A stretch of 64,000 bases of DNA from contig WRKO01000010.1 of the NCBI GenBank assembly GCA_009782215.1, positions 1 through 64,000 on the forward strand. The letters run 5' to 3'. How positions within the stretch are numbered: position 1 is the first letter of the stretch; each line of letters begins with the position of its first letter. The position numbers were made by a program, and so were the translations under genes. Below the pieces are notes generated by a model. It did no database searches and was not told where the DNA came from. It saw only the letters and a program-made list of their open reading frames with translations. Below, piece by piece: positions 9,297 through 18,063 of the stretch. The DNA comes from Oscillospiraceae bacterium (GTDB taxonomy: Bacteria; Bacillota; Clostridia; Oscillospirales; UBA929).

Positions 9297-9324
9297 GAGG
9301 AAATCAGAGATTTTCGCATTTTAT

Positions 9325-10230
9325 TTAACGGCTGATAAAGGCCGCGGCCCGCATGGCGGCCACCGCGCCGTCCGCCGCCGCCGTCACGATTTGATACAGC
9401 GGCTTTTCCCGCACGTCGCCCGCCGCGAACACGCCGGGAACGCCCGTCTCGCAGTCCTCCCCCGCGAGAATCCGCCCCTCCGGGCCGAGCGGAACCCATT
9501 GCTTGACGTCCTCGGTGTTGGCGATTGTGCCGATGCAGACAAAAACCCCGGACAGCGGCAAAACCGCCGTTTCGCCGGATACGGCGTGGGTCAGGCGCAG
9601 CCCCGTCACCACAGTCTCCCCCTCAATCGAAACCGGCAGCCACGGCGTCATCACCCGTATCGCCGGATGCTGCCGAATCCGCTCCAAAAGCGGGGGCGAC
9701 CCCCGAAACCCGTCGCGGCGGTGGATGAGCGTAACGTCACAGCCCAGAGCCGCCAAATGCAGCGCGTCCTCCAGCGCGGTGTTCCCGCCGCCGATGACGG
9801 CAACCGGCCTGTTCTTGAAAAAATTGCCGTCGCAGACCGCGCAGTAAGAAACGCCGCGTCCCGCGAACGTGTCCTCACCCGGCACATTCAGCCGTTTGCG
9901 CCGCGCGCCCATCGCCAAGACGACGGTTTTCGGCGCGTACTCCATCACGCGCAAGCGCCCCGGTTCGAGATGAAAGTCCGTCGCGGCGAGGGCCGCAATC
10001 TCCGCCCCCAGCTCCTTTGCCTGCTCCGCCATCTTCATGCTCAGCGAAAACCCATCGATTGCGGTAAACCCGGGCATATTCTCAATGTCGGGCGTGGTGG
10101 CCATCTGCCCTCCCGGCATAGGCTCCTTTTCCAATACAACGGCGCTCAGTCCGGCGCGGCGCGCGTAAATGGCCGCGGTCAGCCCCGCCGGGCCGCCGCC
10201 GGCAATCAACACATCGGGCGTACGGTTCAT
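9325..10230 (-). CDS. trxB: Thioredoxin-disulfide reductase family flavoprotein
   Basis: A 301-aa pyridine-nucleotide disulfide oxidoreductase that uses NADPH to reduce thioredoxin via FAD. It has an N-terminal FAD-binding GGGPAG, redox-active CAVC, a second dinucleotide fold GGGNTALEDA followed by HRRDGFR (the basic patch typical of NADPH use), and a C-terminal FAD motif GVFAAGDV. Length is standard for low-molecular-weight TrxB. Its start overlaps the argF stop by 4 bp, making it the last gene of the arginine operon. No thioredoxin gene is adjacent. Other FAD-dependent roles, such as a ferredoxin-type reductase, are possible but the CxxC is intact. Confidence 0.88.
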   Translation of the reverse strand: MNRTPDVLIAGGGPAGLTAAIYARRAGLSAVVLEKEPMPGGQMATTPDIENMPGFTAIDGFSLSMKMAEQAKELGAEIAALAATDFHLEPGRLRVMEYAPKTVVLAMGARRKRLNVPGEDTFAGRGVSYCAVCDGNFFKNRPVAVIGGGNTALEDALHLAALGCDVTLIHRRDGFRGSPPLLERIRQHPAIRVMTPWLPVSIEGETVVTGLRLTHAVSGETAVLPLSGVFVCIGTIANTEDVKQWVPLGPEGRILAGEDCETGVPGVFAAGDVREKPLYQIVTAAADGAVAAMRAAAFISR

Positions 10231-11144
10231 ACGACGTCCCCCATCAATAGCGACATCACAGCCTTCTGCGCGTGCAGGCGGTTTTCCGCCTCGTCATAAA
10301 TCGCCCCGGCGTGGGCGGCGAAGGCTTCGGCGGAAATCTCCTCGCCCCGGTGGGCGGGAAGGCAGTGCTGCACAATGGCGTTTTCCGCGCACAAACTCAA
10401 CAGCTCCATGTTGACCTGATACCCCTCAAAATCCCGCAAGCGCTTGCGCGCGTCGTCCTCCTGCCCCATGCTGGCAAAAACGTCGGTAAAGACCACGTTG
10501 GCCCCCTCCGCCGCCTCGCGCGGGTCGCGCAGCAGGGCAAAATCAGGGTTTTTCTTCGCCTCGGCAAGCACTTCGGCGCGGGGCTCATACCCTTCGGGGC
10601 AAGCCACCCGCACCCGCATACCGCAGGTCAGCGCCCCGGAAATCAGGCTGGCGCACACATTGTTGCCGTCGCCCACCCAGCAGACGGTTAGCCCCGCCAG
10701 CGTGGCAAGATGCTCGCGGATGGTCATCAGGTCGGCCAAAATCTGGCAGGGATGCTCGTCGTCGGTCAAGCCGTTGATGACCGGGATGCTCCCGTACTTG
10801 GCGAAGTCTTCCACATCCTTCTGGGCGAACGTGCGAATCATCACGCCGTCCACATAACGGCTCAGCACATTGGCCGTGTCCTCAATCGGCTCGCCCCGCC
10901 CGAACTGCGCGTCCGCGGGCGTCAGGCAGACGGAATGCCCGCCCAGTTGAAAGATGCCGGTTTCAAAGGACACGCGCGTCCGCGTCGAGGCTTTGGAGAA
11001 TATCATCCCCAAAGTCTTGCCTTCCAATGTACGGCGGGTCAGCCCCCGCTTGAGTTCAAACTTCATCTGATCCGCCAGCGCCAAAATCTCCATGATGTCA
11101 AACAGCGTCAAATCGCTCATCCTTAACAGATGCCTGTGTGTCAC
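10227..11144 (-). CDS. argF: Ornithine carbamoyltransferase
   Basis: A 305-aa enzyme making citrulline from ornithine and carbamoyl phosphate in the cytoplasm. The carbamoyl-phosphate loop STRTRVSFE, the HPCQ motif and the ornithine-site HCLPAHRGEEI identify it as OTCase rather than aspartate transcarbamoylase. Length is typical. It overlaps argD upstream and trxB downstream by 4 bp each, indicating tight translational coupling. No argG or argH is present, so the last two arginine steps must be encoded elsewhere. Confidence 0.95.
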   Translation of the reverse strand: MTHRHLLRMSDLTLFDIMEILALADQMKFELKRGLTRRTLEGKTLGMIFSKASTRTRVSFETGIFQLGGHSVCLTPADAQFGRGEPIEDTANVLSRYVDGVMIRTFAQKDVEDFAKYGSIPVINGLTDDEHPCQILADLMTIREHLATLAGLTVCWVGDGNNVCASLISGALTCGMRVRVACPEGYEPRAEVLAEAKKNPDFALLRDPREAAEGANVVFTDVFASMGQEDDARKRLRDFEGYQVNMELLSLCAENAIVQHCLPAHRGEEISAEAFAAHAGAIYDEAENRLHAQKAVMSLLMGDVV

Positions 11145-12292
11145 GATAAAACCTCCCGCAAAATTCTCAAGCCCTCCTCAAGCTCCGCGCCGCTCACCGT
11201 CAGCGGCGGCAGCAGCCGCACCGCGTCGGAACCGGCGGTCAGCGCGACAAGCCCGCGCTCAAGGAGCTTGGGGATGCACGCCTTGGGGTCTCCCCCCGCC
11301 GCGACGGCGACCATCAGCCCCCGCCCCCTCACCTCAAACCCGGAAAGCCCGTCCCGCAGCAACTGCCCCTTGCGCTCCACATCGCCCGCAACGCCCGACA
11401 GGACGTCCAAAACAGCCAGCGCGGCGGCGCACGCCAACGGGTTGCCGCCGTAGGTGGAGCCGTGCATCCCGGCGGTCAGCGTCCCGCATAGCTTTTCCCC
11501 GAGGATAAACCCGCCGAGCGGAAACCCCCCGGCAATCCCCTTGGCAAACGACATGCCGTCGGGCAAAACCCCGAATAGCTGATAACCGAACCACCGGCCG
11601 CACCGCCCCACGCCGGTCTGCACCTCGTCAAACAGCAGCAGCCAGTCCCGCTCGGAGCAGAGTCCGGCGACAGCCTTCACATAATCCTCATCCAGCGGAT
11701 AAACGCCGCCCTCGCCCTGCACCGGCTCAAGCAAAACGGCGCAGATACCGTCCCCCAGAGCCTTGAGCGCGCCGATGTCATTCGCGTCCGTGTGGACGAA
11801 GCCCGGCGTCAGTGGCTGGAAGTGTTGGTGAAAAACCTCCTGCCCCGTCGCCGCCAATGTGGTGTGCGTCCGCCCGTGGAAGGAGCGGTTGAGCGTCACG
11901 ATGGTGTGGCGGCCCTTGCCGTACTTGTCCTCGCTGTATTTCCGCGCGGCCTTGATTAGCCCCTCGTTGGCCTCCGCCCCGGAGTTGGAGAAAAAGACCT
12001 TATCCAGCCCCGACAGCTCACACAGCCTTTGCGCCAGCAACCCGCCCGGCTCGGTGTAATACAGATTTGACGTGTGCGCCAGCGTCCCCGCCTGTTCCGC
12101 CACCGCCTTGACCCATTGCGGATGCGCGTGGCCTATGGAGACAGCGCCCAGCCCAGAGGAAAAATCAAGGTATTTCCTCCCCTCGGCGTCGTACAGATAC
12201 GACCCCTCTCCGCGGACGAAGCATACCTCCTGCCTCGCGTACGTGGGCAGAATGTGGTTGTCGTAAAGCGTTTTGGTTTGTTGAAAATCCAT
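11141..12292 (-). CDS. argD: Acetylornithine aminotransferase
   Basis: A 383-aa class-III PLP aminotransferase converting N-acetylglutamate semialdehyde to N-acetylornithine. Features are the FFSNSGAEANE cofactor motif, LLFDEVQTGVGR around the PLP-contacting Asp, and the probable Schiff-base lysine in SFAKGIAGGFPLGG. It lies 5 nt after argB and overlaps argF by 4 bp. The operon context favours ArgD over other ornithine-type aminotransferases. Confidence 0.94.
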   Translation of the reverse strand: MDFQQTKTLYDNHILPTYARQEVCFVRGEGSYLYDAEGRKYLDFSSGLGAVSIGHAHPQWVKAVAEQAGTLAHTSNLYYTEPGGLLAQRLCELSGLDKVFFSNSGAEANEGLIKAARKYSEDKYGKGRHTIVTLNRSFHGRTHTTLAATGQEVFHQHFQPLTPGFVHTDANDIGALKALGDGICAVLLEPVQGEGGVYPLDEDYVKAVAGLCSERDWLLLFDEVQTGVGRCGRWFGYQLFGVLPDGMSFAKGIAGGFPLGGFILGEKLCGTLTAGMHGSTYGGNPLACAAALAVLDVLSGVAGDVERKGQLLRDGLSGFEVRGRGLMVAVAAGGDPKACIPKLLERGLVALTAGSDAVRLLPPLTVSGAELEEGLRILREVLS

Positions 12293-12297
12293 AAGGT

Positions 12298-13152
12298 TCA
12301 GCCTCCTATAATCTGTGTGCCGACGCCCTCGTCGGTCAGCATCTCCATCAGCAGGGAGTGGGGGGTGCGGCCGTCAAGGATGGTGGCGCTTTTAACGCCG
12401 CACCGCAAAGCGTTCAGGCAGCAGTCAACCTTTGGCAGCATCCCCTTGCTGACGACGCCGTCCCTTGCCAAGGCGGGGATTTCACTCAGCTTAACCTCGT
12501 GAATCAGCGTTGACGGGTCGTCCTTGTCGCGCAGCAGCCCCGGCACGTCGGTCAGTAAAATCAGCTTTTCCGCGCCCAGCGCCGCCGAAAGCTCGGCTGC
12601 GGCGGTGTCGGCGTTGATGTTGTAAGCGGTGTCGGCGTCAATTCCCTGCGCCACGGTAGAGACAATGGGGATATAACCGTTTTCCAGCGCCATCCTGACC
12701 GGCTTGGGGTCGGTCTTCCGAATGTCGCCCACCAGCCCGTAATCGGCGTCCCCCCGCCGCCGTTCGGCGAGAAAAAGCCCCCCGTCCAGCCCCGACAGCC
12801 CAACGGCGTGTCCGCCCCGGCGGATGACCGAGGAGACAAGGTTTTTGTTCACCGTGCCGCACAGCGTCATCTGCACGACCTCCATCGTCTCCCCGTCGGT
12901 GTAGCGCAGGCCGTCCACAAAGCGCGGCTCCTTGCCCAAACGGCCGAGCAGCGCGTTGATTTCCGGGCCGCCGCCGTGAACCAAGACGATGCGGATACCC
13001 ACCAGCGCGAGCAAAATCACGTCGTCGATGACGGCCTCGCGCAGCCCCGCCTTCTCCATCGCCGCGCCGCCGTATTTAACCACAACCGTCTTATGGCTGT
13101 ATTTCTGAATGTAAGGCAAAGCCTCAGCCAAAACCGCCGCTCTGCTTGTCAT
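12298..13152 (-). CDS. argB: Acetylglutamate kinase
   Basis: A 284-aa amino-acid kinase family enzyme phosphorylating N-acetylglutamate. It has the N-terminal VVKYGGAAM nucleotide loop, the substrate loop LVHGGGPEI, and a C-terminal segment (KVDCCLNALRCGVKSATI) that ends in the usual ILDGRTPHSLL. The long N-terminal helix found in arginine-feedback-inhibited forms is represented by LAEALPYIQKYS. It sits between argJ (15-nt gap) and argD. Confidence 0.95.
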   Translation of the reverse strand: MTSRAAVLAEALPYIQKYSHKTVVVKYGGAAMEKAGLREAVIDDVILLALVGIRIVLVHGGGPEINALLGRLGKEPRFVDGLRYTDGETMEVVQMTLCGTVNKNLVSSVIRRGGHAVGLSGLDGGLFLAERRRGDADYGLVGDIRKTDPKPVRMALENGYIPIVSTVAQGIDADTAYNINADTAAAELSAALGAEKLILLTDVPGLLRDKDDPSTLIHEVKLSEIPALARDGVVSKGMLPKVDCCLNALRCGVKSATILDGRTPHSLLMEMLTDEGVGTQIIGG

Positions 13153-13167
13153 TGCAACCCCTCCCCG

Positions 13168-14382
13168 TCACGTCCGATACGCGCCGTTGATTTCCACGTA
13201 TCGTTCCGTCAAATCGCAGCCGAAGGCTTCGGCTTCACAGCCGCCGTCGTGCAGGTCTACCAGAATCTGCACCTCGTCGCGGGTGAGGATGCGCTTGGCG
13301 AGGTCTTCGTCAAAGCTCAGGCCCATGCCGTCCTTGCAGACCTCAATCGTCTCGCCGGAGGATCTGAAGGCGATATCCACATTTTCCGGCTTAAACGGCG
13401 CCTTGCTGTAGCCCATCGCGCATAAAATCCGCCCGAAGTTGGCGTCCGCGCCGTACATCGTCGCCTTGACGAGGTTGGAGGAAATCACGCCCATCGCCAG
13501 CTTTTCGGCACATTCCTCACTGCTGGCGCCCTTGACGAGACAGGAAATCAGCCTGCTCGCGCCCTCGCCGTCGCGGGCAATCATCTTCGCCAGCTTGCTG
13601 TTGACAAAGTTGACGGCCTCCAAAAACTTGCGGTAATCAGGGCCTTTCCATTCAATCTGGGGGTTTTTCGCCATCCCGCTGGCCAGCGCCGCCACCATAT
13701 CGTTGGTGGACGTGTCCCCGTCCACGCTGATGCGGTTGTAGCTGATGCGGTTGGAGTCGCTCAGCGCGGCGTGCAGCATTTCGCTGGTGATTGCGGCGTC
13801 GGTGGTGATGAAAGCCAGCATGGTCGCCATGTTGGGGTGAATCATGCCGCTGCCCTTGGCGATGCCGCCCACCGTCACGGTCTTGCCCGCGATTTCCAAC
13901 TGCACGGCCGCCTGTTTCGGAACGGTGTCGGTCGTCATAATGGCGTTCGCCGCGTCGTCGGAGCCGTAGCGCGACAAGCCCTTGACCAGCGCCGGAATCG
14001 CGTCGGTCACCGCGTCAACCGGCAGGGGAACGCCGATGACGCCGGTGGAGTTGACAATCACCTCGTCGAAACGGATGCCCAGCTCCTTGGCAAGCGCCTC
14101 GCAGGTTTTCAGGGCGTTTTGCTCCCCGTCCGGGGCGCACGCGTTGGCCACGCCGCTGTTGACAATCACGGCGCGCGCCGTCCCGCGCATGAGGTTGCGC
14201 CGCGTCACCTGCAAGGGCGCGGCGGTGACCCTGTTGGTCGTGTAAAGCGCCGCGACCGCGCAGTCGCAGTCGGCAAAAATCAGCGCGAGGTCTTTTTTCA
14301 GGCTGTTCTTGCGAATCCCGGCGTGAACGCCCGACGCGGAAAACCCTTTCGCGGCACAGCAGCCGCCTTGAACTTCTTTCAT
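13168..14382 (-). CDS. argJ: Bifunctional glutamate N-acetyltransferase/ornithine acetyltransferase
   Basis: A 404-aa self-cleaving enzyme that recycles the acetyl group from acetylornithine to glutamate, giving the cyclic arginine pathway. The N-terminus KGFSASGVHAGIRKN and the autoprocessing segment KGSGMIHPNMATM (cleavage before the Thr) are diagnostic. I place the start at ATG 14382, 9 nt after AGGAGA; a longer frame reaching 14436 would add 18 unrelated residues. It is the second gene of the arginine operon, after argC. Confidence 0.95.
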   Translation of the reverse strand: MKEVQGGCCAAKGFSASGVHAGIRKNSLKKDLALIFADCDCAVAALYTTNRVTAAPLQVTRRNLMRGTARAVIVNSGVANACAPDGEQNALKTCEALAKELGIRFDEVIVNSTGVIGVPLPVDAVTDAIPALVKGLSRYGSDDAANAIMTTDTVPKQAAVQLEIAGKTVTVGGIAKGSGMIHPNMATMLAFITTDAAITSEMLHAALSDSNRISYNRISVDGDTSTNDMVAALASGMAKNPQIEWKGPDYRKFLEAVNFVNSKLAKMIARDGEGASRLISCLVKGASSEECAEKLAMGVISSNLVKATMYGADANFGRILCAMGYSKAPFKPENVDIAFRSSGETIEVCKDGMGLSFDEDLAKRILTRDEVQILVDLHDGGCEAEAFGCDLTERYVEINGAYRT

Positions 14383-14461
14383 AATAGCATGTCTCCTATT
14401 TCTTCTTTTTTTGAATACGTACACAAACGGCTGCACCTAAGCCTAAAACCCCCGTAGCCCC

Positions 14462-15352
14462 CTACAGCCCAAACCGCAATCGAAAGCATTGCACGGCGGC
14501 GCCGGCGGCGCCTTTGCCAAGGTTGTCGAGCCTCGCGGTGATTACTGTCTGTTTTTCATGGCCGAAAATAAACAGTTCGACATCATCCGAGCCGTTGCAC
14601 GCCTCCATGTCCAGCCGTCCGTTTTCCAAAAAATCCTCTCCGCCAAACGGCATGACTTTCACATGCTCCGCGTCCCGGTACCAATCGGCGAGGTGCTTGT
14701 AAAGCGGCTCGGCGGGGGCTTCGAGCGGGACGCTGACCAGCATCCCCTGCCTGACCGGGGCGAGGACGGGCATAAAGACGGGCGGCCTTTCCAGCTCACA
14801 GACTGCCTGCATTTCCGGCAGATGCTTGTGCTGTAAACCCAGCGCGTACGGCCGCGCGCCGCGCGGGGCGTTTGCCCCCTCGTATTCCTCAATCATCGCC
14901 CTCCCGCCGCCGCTGTAGCCCGTCAGCGAAAAACAGGACAGCGTTTCATGCGCCGACAGCAGCCCCGCCCAAACCAGCGGGTAGACGGCGGCGCAAAAGC
15001 CGGTGGCGTGGCAGCCCGGGACGGCGATGCGGCTTGACGCCCGCACCCGCTCCCGATGCTCCGCCGACAGCTCGGGGAAGCCGTACGCCCAGTCGGGATG
15101 CGTCCGGTGGGCGGTGGAGGCGTCGAATATCACCGTATCGGGATTGGTGACAAGGGAAACAGCTTCACGGGCCGCGCCGTCCGGCAGACAAAGAAAAACG
15201 GCGTCCGCGGCGTTGAGACGCTCCGCCCGCGCGGCGGAATCCTTGCGCTCCTCCCCTCCGATGGAAAGCAGGGATACGCCGGAAACGGCTTGCAGCCGTT
15301 CCTCGATTTGCAGCCCGGCGGTTCCGGCCCTGCCGTCGATGAAAACAACGAT
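14462..15352 (-). CDS. argC: N-acetyl-gamma-glutamyl-phosphate reductase, type 2
   Basis: NADPH-dependent reductase making N-acetylglutamate semialdehyde. The short form (about 300 aa), the start [13 protein letters not shown] and the catalytic-cysteine motif PGCHATGF mark the type-2 family. The start is uncertain. The upstream ATG at 15394 lies before the -10 element of the best promoter, so it would not be in that transcript. No ATG, GTG or TTG lies between there and the conserved FIDG. AGGGAGG is followed 8 nt later by an in-frame ATC (15352), and I use that position. It may be a rare non-AUG start, or transcription may begin further upstream. It heads the arginine operon. Confidence 0.88.
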   Translation of the reverse strand: MVVFIDGRAGTAGLQIEERLQAVSGVSLLSIGGEERKDSAARAERLNAADAVFLCLPDGAAREAVSLVTNPDTVIFDASTAHRTHPDWAYGFPELSAEHRERVRASSRIAVPGCHATGFCAAVYPLVWAGLLSAHETLSCFSLTGYSGGGRAMIEEYEGANAPRGARPYALGLQHKHLPEMQAVCELERPPVFMPVLAPVRQGMLVSVPLEAPAEPLYKHLADWYRDAEHVKVMPFGGEDFLENGRLDMEACNGSDDVELFIFGHEKQTVITARLDNLGKGAAGAAVQCFRLRFGL

Positions 15353-15382
15353 GACGCTCCCCTCCCTTGCATGTAATTTATA

Positions 15383-15411
15383 TTTATACCACATAACGCA
15401 TAATAATGCAA
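15383..15411 (-). promoter_or_regulatory. Promoter of the arginine operon
   Basis: Minus strand: TTGCAT (15406-15411), 17-nt spacer, TATAAA (15383-15388). Predicted +1 is near 15376, inside the naive argC reading frame. Confidence 0.65.
15397..15410. promoter_or_regulatory. ARG-box-like operator
   Basis: Minus strand TGCATTATTATGCG matches the arginine-repressor half-site pattern TGnATnnnnATnCA at all fixed positions but the last. It overlaps the -35 of the argC promoter, where ArgR would block polymerase. An AT-rich second element at 15372-15388 is only weakly similar. Confidence 0.5.
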
Positions 15412-15430
15412 CACCTTTTTGAAGTTTACC

Positions 15431-15459
15431 TTGAAATTTTTTTGGCCGTGCGGTATAAT
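15431..15459 (+). promoter_or_regulatory. Sigma-A promoter for cheR-cheB-cheD
   Basis: TTGAAA (15431-15436), 17-nt spacer, perfect TATAAT (15454-15459), 57 nt before the cheR start. It is back-to-back with the argC promoter; the two -35 elements are 19 nt apart. Confidence 0.85.
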
Positions 15460-15516
15460 AATCTAAAAGCGGACTGCGCGCGGCGCCACGGGGAAACGGA
15501 AAGGGAGGCGGAGGCT

Positions 15517-16332
15517 ATGGAGCATCATGTGTCCAGAGAGGAATTCATGACGCTGGTACGGTGGGTCAAGGACAACTACGGCGTCAACCTAGAACAAAAA
15601 TCCACCTTGGTTGAGGGACGCCTTTGGAACGTCATCAAGCAGAAAGGGTTTTCCACCTTAAAAGAATATTTTGATTACGCCGTGGCCGACAAATCGGGCA
15701 TGGAAATCAAAACCCTGCTGACCCGCCTCACCACCAACTATACATATTTCATGCGGGAGGATCAGCATTACACCTTCCTCACCGGCACCGTCCTGCCCGG
15801 CCTGATTCCCCACCTCAAAACAAAAGACCTGCGGATATGGAGCGCCGGATGCTCCTCGGGCGAGGAGCCGTACACCACCGCGATGGTGCTGGACGACTGG
15901 TTCGGGACGCAGAAAAGCCAATGGGACGCCAAAATCCTCGCCACCGACATCTCCCCGCAGGTGCTTCAGATGGCGGACGAAGCCGTCTACCCCGAAGACC
16001 GGCTGAAAAACCTGCCGAAGGCGTGGAAAAACAAATACTTCACCAAAGAACCCGGCGAGCAGTTCCGCGTCAAGCCCGACATCAAAAAGGAAGTCATCTT
16101 CCGTTCCTTCAACCTGATGGAGCCGTTCCCGTTCCGCAAGCCGTTCCATGTCATCTTCTGCCGCAACGTGATGATTTACTTCGACAAGCCCACCCGCGAC
16201 GGCTTAATCGAGCGCTTCTACGACGCGCTGGAGCCGGGCGGCTACCTCTTTATCGGCCTGTCGGAGACGGTGGATAAAATGGTCACGCGGTTTGATTTCG
16301 TGCGGCCTTCCATCTACAAGAGGGGGGTGTAA
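15517..16332 (+). CDS. cheR: Chemotaxis protein methyltransferase CheR
   Basis: A 271-aa S-adenosylmethionine-dependent enzyme that methylates glutamates of chemoreceptors. It has the N-terminal helical CheR domain (about 1-75), the SAM loop WSAGCSSGEEPYT, LATDIS, and CRNVMIYFDKPT near the C-terminus. The start is ATG 15517 with GGAGG just upstream; the frame extends to 15406 but that part contains the promoter. It is followed 3 nt later by cheB. Confidence 0.95.
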   Translation: MEHHVSREEFMTLVRWVKDNYGVNLEQKSTLVEGRLWNVIKQKGFSTLKEYFDYAVADKSGMEIKTLLTRLTTNYTYFMREDQHYTFLTGTVLPGLIPHLKTKDLRIWSAGCSSGEEPYTTAMVLDDWFGTQKSQWDAKILATDISPQVLQMADEAVYPEDRLKNLPKAWKNKYFTKEPGEQFRVKPDIKKEVIFRSFNLMEPFPFRKPFHVIFCRNVMIYFDKPTRDGLIERFYDALEPGGYLFIGLSETVDKMVTRFDFVRPSIYKRGV

Positions 16333-16335
16333 CCG

Positions 16336-17358
16336 TTGCCCCGCGATAGAATCAGAGTCCTCGTGGTTGACGATTCGCTCTTCTTCCGCAGTATGCTCGT
16401 GCGCGGCCTGTCGGAGGCGCACGACATCGAGGTGGTGGGCGAAGCGTTCGACCCCTATGACGCCCGCGACCGCCTTCTGGGCCTCGAGCCGGACATTATG
16501 ACGCTGGATATCGAGATGCCCAACATGAACGGCGTGGAGTTCCTGAAAATACTTTTGCCCCAGTGGCAAATCCCGGTGGTGGTGGTTTCCAGCCGGGGCG
16601 ACTTAGCCGATTCCGCCAGACGGGCGGGCGCCGCCGATTTCCTCCAAAAACCGGCGGACTCAAAAAACAAGGAATCCCTCAACGCGTTCCTCACGGAGCT
16701 GCCCAAGCGCGTCCGCGCCGCGTTTGCCAAGAGCAAGCCGGCCTCCCTTCTGCAAGCGGAATCGGGCGGCGCGATGGCGGAATGTGTGGTCGCGCTGGGC
16801 GCGTCCACCGGCGGCACGCAGGCCACCGCGAAGATCGTGCAGTCCCTCCCGACCGACTTCCCGGGGATGGTGGTGGTGCAGCATATGCCGCCCGACTTCA
16901 CCAAAATGTACGCCTCCAACCTAGACCGCGACTGCCGGATGCACGTCGCCGAGGCGAGGGACGGGGAGAAAATCGAGCAGGGCAAGGTGCTGGTCGCGCC
17001 GGGCGGCGGCGCGCACATGGAAATCCAGCACCGTCAGGACGGCAATTATGTCCGTCTGTCGCCGGGCGAAAAGGTAAGCGGACACTGCCCGTCGGTGGAT
17101 AAGCTGTTTCTTTCAATGGCCAGACAGCTCCCCGGACGGCGCTCGGTCGGCGTCATCCTGACCGGCATGGGCGCGGACGGCGCTCGCGGCCTTTTGGCCA
17201 TGCGCGGCACCGGCTCGTATACCATCGGGCAGGATGAGAAAAGCTCTGTTGTATACGGAATGCCCCGCGAAGCCTTCGAGCTGGGCGCGGTCACCCGCCA
17301 GTCGCCGCTGGACGGCATCGCGGAACTGATGATCCGGTATGTACGCAACCTAAAATAA
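16336..17358 (+). CDS. cheB: Chemotaxis response regulator / protein-glutamate methylesterase CheB
   Basis: A 340-aa enzyme that removes methyl groups from receptors and deamidates Gln. An N-terminal receiver domain has the acidic pair VVDDS and phospho-acceptor Asp58 (MTLDIEMP). The C-terminal esterase has the Ser of GASTGGTQA, His of VVQHMP and Asp of TGMGADGARG. The TTG start follows AGGGGGGTG by six nucleotides. It would be phosphorylated by CheA, which is not encoded in this window. Confidence 0.95.
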   Translation: MPRDRIRVLVVDDSLFFRSMLVRGLSEAHDIEVVGEAFDPYDARDRLLGLEPDIMTLDIEMPNMNGVEFLKILLPQWQIPVVVVSSRGDLADSARRAGAADFLQKPADSKNKESLNAFLTELPKRVRAAFAKSKPASLLQAESGGAMAECVVALGASTGGTQATAKIVQSLPTDFPGMVVVQHMPPDFTKMYASNLDRDCRMHVAEARDGEKIEQGKVLVAPGGGAHMEIQHRQDGNYVRLSPGEKVSGHCPSVDKLFLSMARQLPGRRSVGVILTGMGADGARGLLAMRGTGSYTIGQDEKSSVVYGMPREAFELGAVTRQSPLDGIAELMIRYVRNLK

Positions 17359-17402
17359 AACCGCCCGCGGCCCGCGGCATGGAGCGTGACAAGAGGTGGA
17401 CA

Positions 17403-17969
17403 GTGGAACACGTGGTTGGTATCGGGGGGTATGCCGTCTCAAACGGCCCCGATGACATTATAAAGACCTTCGCGCTGGCCACCTGCATTGGACTGGTCTA
17501 CTACAGTATGCGCAAACGCGTTTTGGCGATGGCGCATATCCAACTGCCCGTTTGCCGCGCCATGAACGGCAGCGACAAGCCCAGCCGCTTCGCCGACGTC
17601 GCGCCCGAATTTCTGCTCAACGAGATGACCGCCAAGCACGGCGTCACCGGGCGGGAAATCCTCATCAGCCTGTACGGCGGCGTCGAAAGCATCAGCCCGG
17701 GCGATTGCTTCAACATCGGCGAGAAGAACCTCGCGGAGGTCAAAAACGCGCTGAAAAAGCTCGGCTTGATTTACAACGAGGCCGACACGGGCGGGCATGA
17801 AAGCCGTACGCTGGTGGCCCATACCTCTACCGGCATCGTGGAGGTCATCAAGCGCCCGATGGCGTTTCATCCCGGCGGCGCGGGCGGCCCGGGCGGCCCC
17901 GCTCTGCGGCCTGTGGCGCGCCGCGGCCCGCAAGGCCCGGCCGGCAGGCCCCCGGGGTTTTTACGGTAA
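17403..17969 (+). CDS. cheD: Chemoreceptor glutamine deamidase CheD
   Basis: About 188 aa. CheD deamidates receptor glutamines and in Firmicutes works with CheC. The catalytic Cys is in LATCIGLVYY and the His in MAHIQLP; GGVESISPGDCFNIGEKN is a family hallmark. I prefer GTG 17403 (after AGAGG with 6-nt spacing) over ATG 17379. A Gly/Pro/Arg-rich tail of about 30 residues follows the conserved domain and looks disordered. No cheC is next to it. A T-rich stretch (17972-17990) after the stop may help termination. Confidence 0.9.
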   Translation: MEHVVGIGGYAVSNGPDDIIKTFALATCIGLVYYSMRKRVLAMAHIQLPVCRAMNGSDKPSRFADVAPEFLLNEMTAKHGVTGREILISLYGGVESISPGDCFNIGEKNLAEVKNALKKLGLIYNEADTGGHESRTLVAHTSTGIVEVIKRPMAFHPGGAGGPGGPALRPVARRGPQGPAGRPPGFLR

Positions 17970-17993
17970 CCGTTTTTTTTGCTGTTTTTTCAC

Positions 17994-18022
17994 TTGACTA
18001 CTACATATTTATGTGATATTAT
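17994..18022 (+). promoter_or_regulatory. Sigma-A promoter for the flagellar operon
   Basis: TTGACT (17994-17999), 17-nt spacer, TATTAT (18017-18022). The first gene starts at 18064, after a short AT-rich leader. Confidence 0.8.
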
Positions 18023-18045
18023 GTAAAGAATACAAAATGTAGTAG
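17998..18045. promoter_or_regulatory. Inverted repeat flanking the flagellar -10 element
   Basis: CTACTACAT (17998-18006) and ATGTAGTAG (18037-18045) are a perfect 9-bp inverted repeat separated by 30 nt. One arm lies in the -35/spacer, the other just past the expected +1. This is a typical operator or DNA-looping arrangement; the regulator is unknown. Confidence 0.5.
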
Positions 18046-18063
18046 AAACAGAGGTGACGGGTC

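Noticed and set aside
15355-15414. ATG at 15375 in another frame as the true argC start with a frameshift
   Set aside because: That frame encodes no conserved ArgC residues, and the ArgC frame is intact from FIDG to the stop.
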